Of a stretch of 64,000 nucleotides of DNA, positions 15,678 to 21,974 are shown piece by piece (the stretch's first letter is position 1; each line of letters starts with the position of its first letter). Origin of the DNA: an uncultured Bacilli bacterium (GTDB lineage Bacteria; Bacillota_I; Bacilli_A; RF39; UBA660). The position numbers and the translations under genes are program-made. The notes under the pieces are model-generated. The model searched no databases and was not told where the DNA came from. It was given only the letters and a program-made list of their open reading frames with translations. Location of the stretch: assembly GCA_934090685.1 (NCBI GenBank), contig CAKOJN010000002.1, forward strand, positions 148,501 to 212,500. Reading direction: 5' to 3'.

Positions 15678-17462
15678 ATGGAAATTACAGAATTGTTAGA
15701 GTTAAGAAGGCAAAACCTACTAACAGATGAAGAATTAGCATTCGCTATTAAAGAATTAAAAGCTACTAAAGAAACTGAAGGATTAACTGAAGCTAAAGAT
15801 AATTTAAGAACTATAGTTAATAAAGATGATGAAAGAGTATATTCTGATAGAACTATTGATAATATGGATGCTTCTCAAGTAATAAATCTTTCAAATAGGG
15901 TAAATGATACTCGTCAAAGAGCTAATGAGATGAAAGAAAAATGGGAACGTGAAGCAAAAAATCAAAAGTTTTCAAGAGAACAAGACGAAGAATTATTACT
16001 TGCTAAAACAGTTCTAGCATCTTTTACTAATCGTTTCGGACAAAGATTATACTCAGATGAAGTTATTAATAATATGGAATACTATGAAGCAATGAGTCTT
16101 TATGATGGTATTTTAGAAAATATGACTGTTGAAAATAGAAATGAATTGGTAAATAAGGCAAAAAAAGATATTAAAGAAGGAAGAGGATTTAATTTTCAAC
16201 CTGTTGCTCCAACAATTCCTGTAGAACCAGTTGTTGATGAATCTCAACCTACTATTGATAGGGAACCAGAAATAGAACCATTACCAGAAGAACCAACAGT
16301 TTCTGATGAAAATGAACCTGAAATAACTCCAATTCCAGTAGTTGAACCTGAACCAGTTTCTCAACCAGAACCAGAGCCAATTGGACCTGAACCATTACCA
16401 GGTTTTGATGATTTAGAACCAGAACCAATTGAACCATTACCAGAGGAAGTTGATGAAGAAGAAGTGGAACCTGAAATAGTTCCAGTACCAGTTGTACCAG
16501 AACCTACTCCTCAACCAGATCCAGTTGAACCGGAACAAGAAGATGAAGAGGAAATAACTCCTGTGCCAGAACCAGAAGAGGAGGAGGAAAAACAAACTGC
16601 TGCTCCAATTCCAGTAGAAATAGTTCAACCAAAGCCATCTTTATGGAAGAAAGTTGTTATAATAACAGGTGCTGCTATTACATTCTTAAATGGTATCGCA
16701 ATTGCAGTACATACTGGACTTATGGCTAAGAATACTAATGCATTAAAAAAAGATACAGATGAAATAATCGGGCTTGTTAAAGAACAAGATCAAGATTTGG
16801 ATAAAGATGATGAAGAAAAAGAAGAAAAGGATGATAATAAAGACAATACATTAGAAGATAATACAAGTTTATCTGATAATACTGGTGGTAATGGTGGTGG
16901 TCAAACATCAAATCCTGATAATAAACCATCAACACCAAGTAAACCATCAAACCCTGGAAATGATAACCCTTCAAATCCAGGTACAACAGATCAAGGAAAA
17001 GACGATTCTAAAGAAGATGATTCTAAAAAAGATGACTCTGGAAAAGATGACTCTGGAAAAGATGACTCTGGAAAAGATGATTCAGAAACAAAAGATAAAG
17101 ATGTATTCCCAATTCACCTAGATCCTTCTCAAAATGAATCTGCTATGGATACTTCAACAGGTATTGAAGTAACAGCAGATGGTACTACTTATAAACATAA
17201 TGAGGATGGAACTTATAGTAAAGTAGGAGATCAAGATTTAAAATATGATGAAAATGGTAATGCTTTAGTAGAAAAAGACAATTTACAAGATAATACTGAA
17301 GAAAAAGTTGAAGTACCAAAAACAGGAGAAGAAAAACCACTTGATGAAGCTACTAAAGATATGAGTGAAGAAGAACAAAATAATTTAATAGATGCAATCG
17401 AAGACTTTGATTGGAATAACTTCTTTGATAGTCAACCACAACAAAGTGGACCTAGCAGATAA
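15678..17462 (+). CDS. Proline- and acid-rich protein with a central membrane segment
   Basis: Four zones: residues 1-170 are charged and helical; about 175-312 are a Pro/Glu/Val repeat region (EPEPIEPLPEE, PVPEPEEEEE); about 325-345 form one hydrophobic segment (VVIITGAAITFLNGIAIAV); the remainder is Asp/Ser/Lys/Asn-rich, including six 5-residue DDSGK-type repeats, and contains VPKTGEE near residue 545, which resembles a sortase LPxTG site but lacks the usual terminal helix. It follows its neighbour by 14 bases with an AAGGGAG site. An extended envelope-spanning or spacer protein is a guess from composition. Confidence 0.55.
   Translation: MEITELLELRRQNLLTDEELAFAIKELKATKETEGLTEAKDNLRTIVNKDDERVYSDRTIDNMDASQVINLSNRVNDTRQRANEMKEKWEREAKNQKFSREQDEELLLAKTVLASFTNRFGQRLYSDEVINNMEYYEAMSLYDGILENMTVENRNELVNKAKKDIKEGRGFNFQPVAPTIPVEPVVDESQPTIDREPEIEPLPEEPTVSDENEPEITPIPVVEPEPVSQPEPEPIGPEPLPGFDDLEPEPIEPLPEEVDEEEVEPEIVPVPVVPEPTPQPDPVEPEQEDEEEITPVPEPEEEEEKQTAAPIPVEIVQPKPSLWKKVVIITGAAITFLNGIAIAVHTGLMAKNTNALKKDTDEIIGLVKEQDQDLDKDDEEKEEKDDNKDNTLEDNTSLSDNTGGNGGGQTSNPDNKPSTPSKPSNPGNDNPSNPGTTDQGKDDSKEDDSKKDDSGKDDSGKDDSGKDDSETKDKDVFPIHLDPSQNESAMDTSTGIEVTADGTTYKHNEDGTYSKVGDQDLKYDENGNALVEKDNLQDNTEEKVEVPKTGEEKPLDEATKDMSEEEQNNLIDAIEDFDWNNFFDSQPQQSGPSR
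17001..17090 (+). repeat. 15-bp tandem repeat inside the Asp/Ser/Lys-rich region
   Basis: Six in-frame 15-base units. The three at 17031-17075 are identical (GATGACTCTGGAAAA); the flanking three differ by a few bases. Copy-number change would alter the protein by 5 residues per unit without shifting the frame. Confidence 0.85.
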
Positions 17463-17481
17463 TTATTAGGAGGAAAAAAGA

Positions 17482-17724
17482 ATGGATAATTTAACAAATC
17501 AAATATTAAAATTAAATAGTGGTGTTAGTTATTTTGTATTAAGACAAGCTGCTTATAAAGGAGTTACTTATTTCTTAGGAGCAGAGGTTACTCCTGATGG
17601 AGAAGACTTCACAAATAAGTTTGCTTTCTTAGAAAGAGTAGATGTAGATGGTAAATTCTGTGTTAAAGAAGTTACTGATTCTGCAGTATTAGAAGTACTA
17701 GCTAAAAATATTAAATTAGATTAA
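17482..17724 (+). CDS. Small protein of unknown function, 80 residues
   Basis: Begins at ATG 17482 after a strong TAGGAGG site, 19 bases behind the Pro-rich protein gene, so it closes that operon. The sequence alternates short strands: VSYFVLRQAAYKGVTYFLGAE, FAFLERVDVDGKFCVKEV, then a helical end (SAVLEVLAKNIK). The layout is reminiscent of the small DUF1292-type beta proteins, but I do not see enough to assign it. No signal or membrane segment; probably cytosolic. Confidence 0.6.
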   Translation: MDNLTNQILKLNSGVSYFVLRQAAYKGVTYFLGAEVTPDGEDFTNKFAFLERVDVDGKFCVKEVTDSAVLEVLAKNIKLD

Positions 17725-17740
17725 TTTGAATAAAAATAAT

Positions 17741-17773
17741 AAATTCCTGACAATATTATATTGAAAGGAATTT
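17741..17773 (+). promoter_or_regulatory. Hairpin sequestering the sigG ribosome-binding site
   Basis: AAATTCCT (17741-17748) pairs perfectly with AGGAATTT (17766-17773), and the intervening bases form an inner CAATA/TATTG stem, so AAAGGA, the only ribosome site of sigG, is largely inside the stem. It could also act as a weak terminator for the upstream operon, since a short T-run follows. Confidence 0.6.
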
Positions 17774-17777
17774 TTAT

Positions 17778-18551
17778 ATGGCAAAAAATAAAGTCGAAAT
17801 AACTGGAATTAACACAAGTAAATTAGAAACATTATCACAAAAAGAAATGACAGAATTATTTAAGCAATATAAAGATGGAAACAAACTTGCTTATGAAAAA
17901 TTAGTTAAATATAATTTAAAATTAGTGTTAAGTATATTAAGAAAATATCAAAATAAAAGTGATAATATGGATGATTTATTTCAAATTGGAACAATTGGTC
18001 TTATTAAAGCAATAAAGAATTTTGATCTATCATTTGGAGTTATGTTCAGTACATATGCAGTATTTATGATAGAAGGAGAAATAAAAAGATATATTAGAGA
18101 TAATAGTCAAATTAGAATATCAAGAAGTATCAAAGAACTAGCATATCAAATTATAAATTATAAAGAAGAATATTTTAAAGAAAATTCTATGTATCCAACT
18201 AATGACATGATATGTTCTTATTTAAATATATCAAGTTATCAACTATATAATGCTCTTAGTTCACTTAGTGAACCAGTTAGTATATTTGAACCAATATATA
18301 ATGATGGAGGGGATACAATATATTTACTTGATCAAATAGAAGATAAAAGTAATACTGAGGACTTAAATAAATTATTATGTTTAAGAGAGGCACTAAATAA
18401 AATAAAAGAAAGAGAAAAAACAGTGTTATTAAGAAGATATATAGATGGTATGTCTCAATCTGAAATAGCAAATGAATTGAATATAAGTCAAGCACAAGTA
18501 TCTAGAATAGAATCAACTGCTTTAACATCAGTAAAAAGACTAATATTATAA
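17778..18551 (+). CDS. sigG: RNA polymerase sporulation sigma factor G
   Basis: Late forespore sigma factor. The N-terminus NKVEITGINTSKLETL is the sigma-G signature (family form NKVEICGVDTSKLPVL), which separates it from sigma-F. Region 2 (NLKLVLSILRKY, DDLFQIGTIGLIKAIKNFDLSFGVMFSTYAVFMIEGEIKRY, split here by family block) and region 4 (MSQSEIANELNISQAQVSRIE HTH) are intact, and length (257) is standard. It starts at ATG 17778, five to ten bases after AAAGGA. In most spore formers sigG directly follows sigE; here 3.8 kb of envelope genes intervene. Confidence 0.93.
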   Translation: MAKNKVEITGINTSKLETLSQKEMTELFKQYKDGNKLAYEKLVKYNLKLVLSILRKYQNKSDNMDDLFQIGTIGLIKAIKNFDLSFGVMFSTYAVFMIEGEIKRYIRDNSQIRISRSIKELAYQIINYKEEYFKENSMYPTNDMICSYLNISSYQLYNALSSLSEPVSIFEPIYNDGGDTIYLLDQIEDKSNTEDLNKLLCLREALNKIKEREKTVLLRRYIDGMSQSEIANELNISQAQVSRIESTALTSVKRLIL

Positions 18552-18568
18552 TATAAAAAGCATATAAT
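18541..18568 (+). promoter_or_regulatory. Possible sporulation-type promoter before ylmC
   Basis: TAATATT (18541-18547) and CATATAAT (18561-18568) resemble the sigma-E -35 (KMATATW) and -10 (CATACAAT) elements with a 13-base spacer, one base short of usual. The TATAAT part alone could also serve sigma-A. The -10 lies only 5 bases before the ATG. Confidence 0.3.
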
Positions 18569-18573
18569 TTAAT

Positions 18574-18804
18574 ATGAAATTATCAGAGTTACAAAAAAAA
18601 GATATTGTTAATATAAGAGATGGTAAAAAAATAGGTAGAATTATAGATGTTGAATTTGACCCAAGTAGTGGATATATGATACATTTTGTAATTGAAAAAG
18701 CAAGATTTGTAAGAAGTATGTTTAGTGTATCAGAAGACTTAAATATAAAATTTACACAAATAAAAAAATTAGGGGAGGATGTAATACTAATAGATATATC
18801 TTAA
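18574..18804 (+). CDS. ylmC: YlmC/YmxH-family PRC-barrel protein
   Basis: A 76-residue single PRC-barrel: KLSELQKKDIVNIRDGKKIGRIIDVEFDP is typical of the YlmC/YmxH sporulation-associated family (KLSDLQxKEVINxxDGxRLGxIxDxEFD). The fold binds ligands or protein partners; the molecular role is not established. In Bacillus and Clostridium it lies just downstream of sigG, and the same neighbourhood is kept here. No convincing ribosome site precedes ATG 18574, and a -10-like TATAAT ends only 5 bases upstream, so the mRNA may be nearly leaderless. Confidence 0.85.
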   Translation: MKLSELQKKDIVNIRDGKKIGRIIDVEFDPSSGYMIHFVIEKARFVRSMFSVSEDLNIKFTQIKKLGEDVILIDIS

Positions 18805-18833
18805 TAGACATTCTACTTAGAATTTGATAAAAT
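18805..18833 (+). promoter_or_regulatory. lspA promoter giving a leaderless mRNA
   Basis: TAGACA (18805-18810), 17-base spacer, extended -10 TGATAAAAT ending at 18833. Transcription would start at about 18839-18840, which is the A of the lspA ATG. Confidence 0.6.
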
Positions 18834-18839
18834 ACTTAT

Positions 18840-19316
18840 ATGAAAAAATATTTTAAGATTATAATTTTTACTATATTATTAATTATGGTTGATCAAGTAT
18901 CTAAATTATTAATAACTAATTACTTTGAAGCAGGGGAAAGTTTAACTATTATTAATAATTTTTTTAGGTTTTTTTATATTAAAAATACAGGCGCAGCATT
19001 TGGTTTTCTTATGAATAGTACATTTATACTCATATTAATAACAATTCTCTTACTAATATATTTAATTATTGAACTTAAGAAGAATATTAATAATGGTTTT
19101 ATTTCATTATCTTTGTCATTAATAATTAGTGGTGCTTTAGGTAATTTAATTGATAGAGTATTTAGAGGATATGTAGTAGATTTTATATCATTTATATTAT
19201 CTAATAAAGAAATGGCTGTATTTAATGTCGCAGATACATTTATAACATTTGGAGTAGTAATACTACTTATTTATATATTTAAGGAAGGTAAATATGAAAG
19301 AAGTAATAATAAATAA
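18840..19316 (+). CDS. lspA: Lipoprotein signal peptidase (signal peptidase II)
   Basis: Integral membrane aspartic protease that removes signal peptides from diacylglyceryl-modified prolipoproteins. Four hydrophobic helices are visible, with the conserved KNTGAAFG, GNLIDR, RGYVVDFI and FNVADTFI blocks; the last two hold the catalytic Asp pair. Length (158) is normal. No ribosome site precedes ATG 18840 and the predicted promoter would start the mRNA at this codon. It overlaps rluD by 23 bases. Its substrates here should include the lipobox proteins at 2179, 45113, 47353 and 52650. Confidence 0.95.
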   Translation: MKKYFKIIIFTILLIMVDQVSKLLITNYFEAGESLTIINNFFRFFYIKNTGAAFGFLMNSTFILILITILLLIYLIIELKKNINNGFISLSLSLIISGALGNLIDRVFRGYVVDFISFILSNKEMAVFNVADTFITFGVVILLIYIFKEGKYERSNNK

Positions 19317-20193
19317 TGAAAATGAAGGAAAAAGATTAGATGTATTTTTAACTGAAATGTTAGATGAAAGTAGAAGTTTTATATTAAAAAATATTAAATC
19401 AGGTAATATTTTAGTTAATGATAAATCTATTAAAGGTGGATATTCATTAAGAGAGAATGATAAAATTATAATTAAAGATTTGACTGTTGATACATCTATT
19501 AATAAAGAAGATATACCTCTTGATATATTGTATGAAGATAATGATATAATCGTTGTAAATAAAAAGAGTGGTATGGTAGTTCATCCTGGTAATGGGAACT
19601 ACTCACATACTCTTGTTAATGCTTTAATGGCACATACTGATGATTTATCTGATGAAGGTGGTACTGAAAGATGTGGCATAGTTCATAGAATAGATAAAGA
19701 TACATCTGGAATACTTTTGGTTGCTAAAACAAATAAAGCACATAGAATATTAAGTGAAGGTTTTAAAAACAAAACAATTAAAAGAAAATATATTGCTCTT
19801 GTATATGGTGTTATAGATAATAATTTTGGTAAAATAGTCGCACCAATTGGTAGAAGTAAAACTGATAGAAAAAAGATGGCTGTAACTGATGAGAATAGTA
19901 AAGAAGCAGTAACTAACTTTAAAGTTCTTGAAAGATATAAAAATTCAACATTAGTTGAATTAATATTAGAAACAGGAAGAACACATCAAATAAGAGTGCA
20001 TATGGATTATATTGGACATCCTGTTGTTAATGATCCTATGTATGGTAGAAGAAAAGTAATAAATGATTATGGTCAAATGCTTCATGCACAGTACTTAGGG
20101 TTTAATCATCCAATAACAGGAAAGTTTATGGAGTTTAGTGCTCCTCCTGAAAAAGAATTTATGGATATATTAGAACAATTTAAAAATTTATAA
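19294..20193 (+). CDS. RluD-family 23S rRNA pseudouridine synthase
   Basis: N-terminal S4 RNA-binding domain (about residues 10-60: RLDVFLTEML, ILVNDKSIKGGYSLREND) followed by the pseudouridine synthase core with GIVHRIDKDTSGILLVAKT, which carries the catalytic Asp, and the RxxKTGRTHQIRVH-type block ETGRTHQIRVHMDYIGHPVV. Isomerises uridines in large-subunit rRNA; the precise sites in this organism are unknown. Its start lies in the 3' end of lspA with an AAGGAAGG site, the standard lspA-ylyB pairing of Firmicutes. Confidence 0.92.
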   Translation: MKEVIINNENEGKRLDVFLTEMLDESRSFILKNIKSGNILVNDKSIKGGYSLRENDKIIIKDLTVDTSINKEDIPLDILYEDNDIIVVNKKSGMVVHPGNGNYSHTLVNALMAHTDDLSDEGGTERCGIVHRIDKDTSGILLVAKTNKAHRILSEGFKNKTIKRKYIALVYGVIDNNFGKIVAPIGRSKTDRKKMAVTDENSKEAVTNFKVLERYKNSTLVELILETGRTHQIRVHMDYIGHPVVNDPMYGRRKVINDYGQMLHAQYLGFNHPITGKFMEFSAPPEKEFMDILEQFKNL

Positions 20194-20647
20194 AATATAT
20201 AGTAGACATTAAAATTAATGCATAAGTACTATAAATAATATAAGGTATCAAATAATAAGAAAACTTTTTTGATATCTTTTTTGTTTCTAAATATAAAAAT
20301 ATAGTAGATAAAGATATAACTATAGTAATAATAAATCCTAAGAATGGACTCATAAGATAAAAGAAAAAGTACATAAATAACTGATTAGCAAAATAATTAG
20401 TAAGTAACATATAGAAATAATCTTTGTTTTTAAATATATCAATTTTCTTTATAACTTTATATATACTAATAGTAATTAAAATATATATTATAAACCAAAC
20501 TATGCTTATAATTTTACCATTTAAAGTAAAGAAAGGTAATTTTAATAAACTATAATAATCATTATTAACTTTAAACAGTAAACCACTAAGTAACCATAAA
20601 AAAAGTATTCCTATAAATAACAATACATCTTTAAATTTTATTTTAAT
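20180..20647 (-). CDS. TspO/MBR-family membrane protein, probable ATT start
   Basis: About five transmembrane helices. Family hallmarks: WLLSGLLF near the start, YYSLLKLPFFTLNGK (family YxxLxKPxFxPP), VWFIIYILI, a central NYFANQLFMYFFF (family LxLNxLWxxxFF) and YYLIPYIIYSTYALIL near the end. TspO proteins bind porphyrins and sterols; their bacterial role is stress-linked and unsettled. No ATG exists: the only strong ribosome site (AGGAGG, 20662-20657) stands 9 bases before an in-frame ATT at 20647, giving a KIKFKDVLLF N-terminus; a TTG at 20623 is in frame but has no ribosome site. The gene converges on and overlaps rluD by 14 bases. Confidence 0.7.
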   Translation of the reverse strand: MKIKFKDVLLFIGILFLWLLSGLLFKVNNDYYSLLKLPFFTLNGKIISIVWFIIYILITISIYKVIKKIDIFKNKDYFYMLLTNYFANQLFMYFFFYLMSPFLGFIITIVISLSTIFLYLETKKISKKFSYYLIPYIIYSTYALILMSTIYFINF

Positions 20648-20715
20648 AAAATCAATCCTCCTCTTTACTAATATTATGATTAATAGTAAAATATTATTAT
20701 TGGAAGGAAGAAGAT

Positions 20716-21852
20716 ATGAATATTAAAATAGATAAAAAAGATGATATTATACTTAAGATATTACATTATTTTATAACTGAAGAAGATTACAAACCTATTA
20801 TAATAAATGGTGTTGATGGTGAAATATGGTTAGAAAATATGCAAAGTGATTTAAAACTTATTAGAATAAATTCTAATTATATACATAATGAAGAACAATT
20901 AAAAAGTGATACTTTTAAAGTAAAAGCAATAATGAAAAGTATTAAAAAAAGTACATTGTCTCTTAAAATGAATATGCTTAATTTATTAATGGATGCAGGA
21001 GAAGCAGTAAAAATAACAGATAATAAAAATATAGAAACTATTAAGGTAGAAAAGATAACTGATTTTAAAAAGAATAAAGTAGTTGAAGAGTTCTTTCCTA
21101 AAGTTAAAGATGCTGTTTTAAATGAAGAAATGGATCCAACTGAATTCTTTAAATTAACTGAAGATATGAATCAAACTACTATTAAAAATGAGAAAAAATT
21201 AGCAAAGATATTTAGTCCTAAAAAACCAGTTATTACTTATATATTGATTGTATTAAATGTTATGATTTTCTTATATACTATGTTATATGATCAAAATGAT
21301 AGATTATTTTATGAACTTGCTAATAACTATGTATATGTTCAAAATGGTGAAATATATAGATTATTTACATCAATGTTTCTGCATGCTGATATAATGCATA
21401 TAGCATTTAATATGTATGCGTTATATTTATTAGGACCTATAGTAGAAAGATACTATGGAAAAACTAAATTTATATTAATTTATTTTATTAGTGGAATATT
21501 AGGTAGTTTATTTTCATGTGTATTTATGAGTTCTAGTACATATGCAATTGGGGCTAGTGGTGCTATATTTGGTTTACTTGGTAGTATTGCTTATTTTACA
21601 TATTATTATAGAGCAACACTTCAAGGACTTTTAAGAAGCCAAATATTGCCAGTTATTTTAATAAATTTAGGATTAGGATTATTTATACCAGGTATTGATG
21701 TTTCTGCTCATATTGGTGGTCTAATAGGTGGTATATTAACATCTATGGCAATAGGAATAGGCGATAAAGGAAGAAAGAATGATCAAATAAATGGTATTGT
21801 AGTAATACTTGCTATGATAGGATTTATGTTATATATGACATTTACAAAATAG
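20716..21852 (+). CDS. Rhomboid-family intramembrane serine protease
   Basis: The C-terminal 210 residues form the rhomboid domain with six or more helices: FTSMFLHADIMHIAFNMYAL (HxxxxHxxFN block), GASGAIFGLLG with the catalytic Ser at about residue 280, and AHIGGLIGG with the catalytic His. About 165 cytosolic residues precede the first helix, an extension seen in YqgP-like Firmicute rhomboids. It cleaves membrane proteins within the bilayer; the substrate is unknown. Start at ATG 20716 after GGAAGGAAG. Confidence 0.9.
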   Translation: MNIKIDKKDDIILKILHYFITEEDYKPIIINGVDGEIWLENMQSDLKLIRINSNYIHNEEQLKSDTFKVKAIMKSIKKSTLSLKMNMLNLLMDAGEAVKITDNKNIETIKVEKITDFKKNKVVEEFFPKVKDAVLNEEMDPTEFFKLTEDMNQTTIKNEKKLAKIFSPKKPVITYILIVLNVMIFLYTMLYDQNDRLFYELANNYVYVQNGEIYRLFTSMFLHADIMHIAFNMYALYLLGPIVERYYGKTKFILIYFISGILGSLFSCVFMSSSTYAIGASGAIFGLLGSIAYFTYYYRATLQGLLRSQILPVILINLGLGLFIPGIDVSAHIGGLIGGILTSMAIGIGDKGRKNDQINGIVVILAMIGFMLYMTFTK

Positions 21853-21872
21853 AGAGTAATCTCTATTTTTTT
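21846..21872 (+). terminator. Terminator of the rhomboid gene
   Basis: ATAGAGA-GTAA-TCTCTAT hairpin followed by seven T. Confidence 0.85.
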
Positions 21873-21873
21873 A

Positions 21874-21909
21874 TAGTCAATTAAATGTTAAGCGAGTGTA
21901 AATTGACTA
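21874..21909. promoter_or_regulatory. Inverted repeat overlapping a prepilin promoter
   Basis: TAGTCAATT (21874-21882) and AATTGACTA (21901-21909) are perfect 9-base arms 18 bases apart; the right arm contains the -35 box. A regulator site or incidental. Confidence 0.35.
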
Positions 21910-21932
21910 GAAAAACATGATAATGTTATAAT
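21903..21932 (+). promoter_or_regulatory. Promoter of the 725-residue prepilin gene
   Basis: TTGACT (21903-21908), 18-base spacer, extended -10 TGTTATAAT ending at 21932. Confidence 0.7.
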
Positions 21933-21974
21933 TTAAGTATATTAAGCATAATAGAAGTAAAGGAGAGAATATTT

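Noticed and set aside
16252..16986. Several Val/Leu- or Phe/Trp-rich minus-strand frames
   Set aside because: Complements of the Pro/Glu-rich repeat codons; composition is an artefact and no start signals exist.
17001..17090. CRISPR-like short regular repeats
   Set aside because: The 15-bp units are contiguous, in frame inside a gene and have no spacers; no cas gene is present in the window.
17727..17757. Sigma-G-type promoter TGAATA with CAATATTA before sigG
   Set aside because: Spacing is plausible but the -10 match is poor, and such AT-rich hexamers are frequent here; it would also start transcription inside the hairpin.
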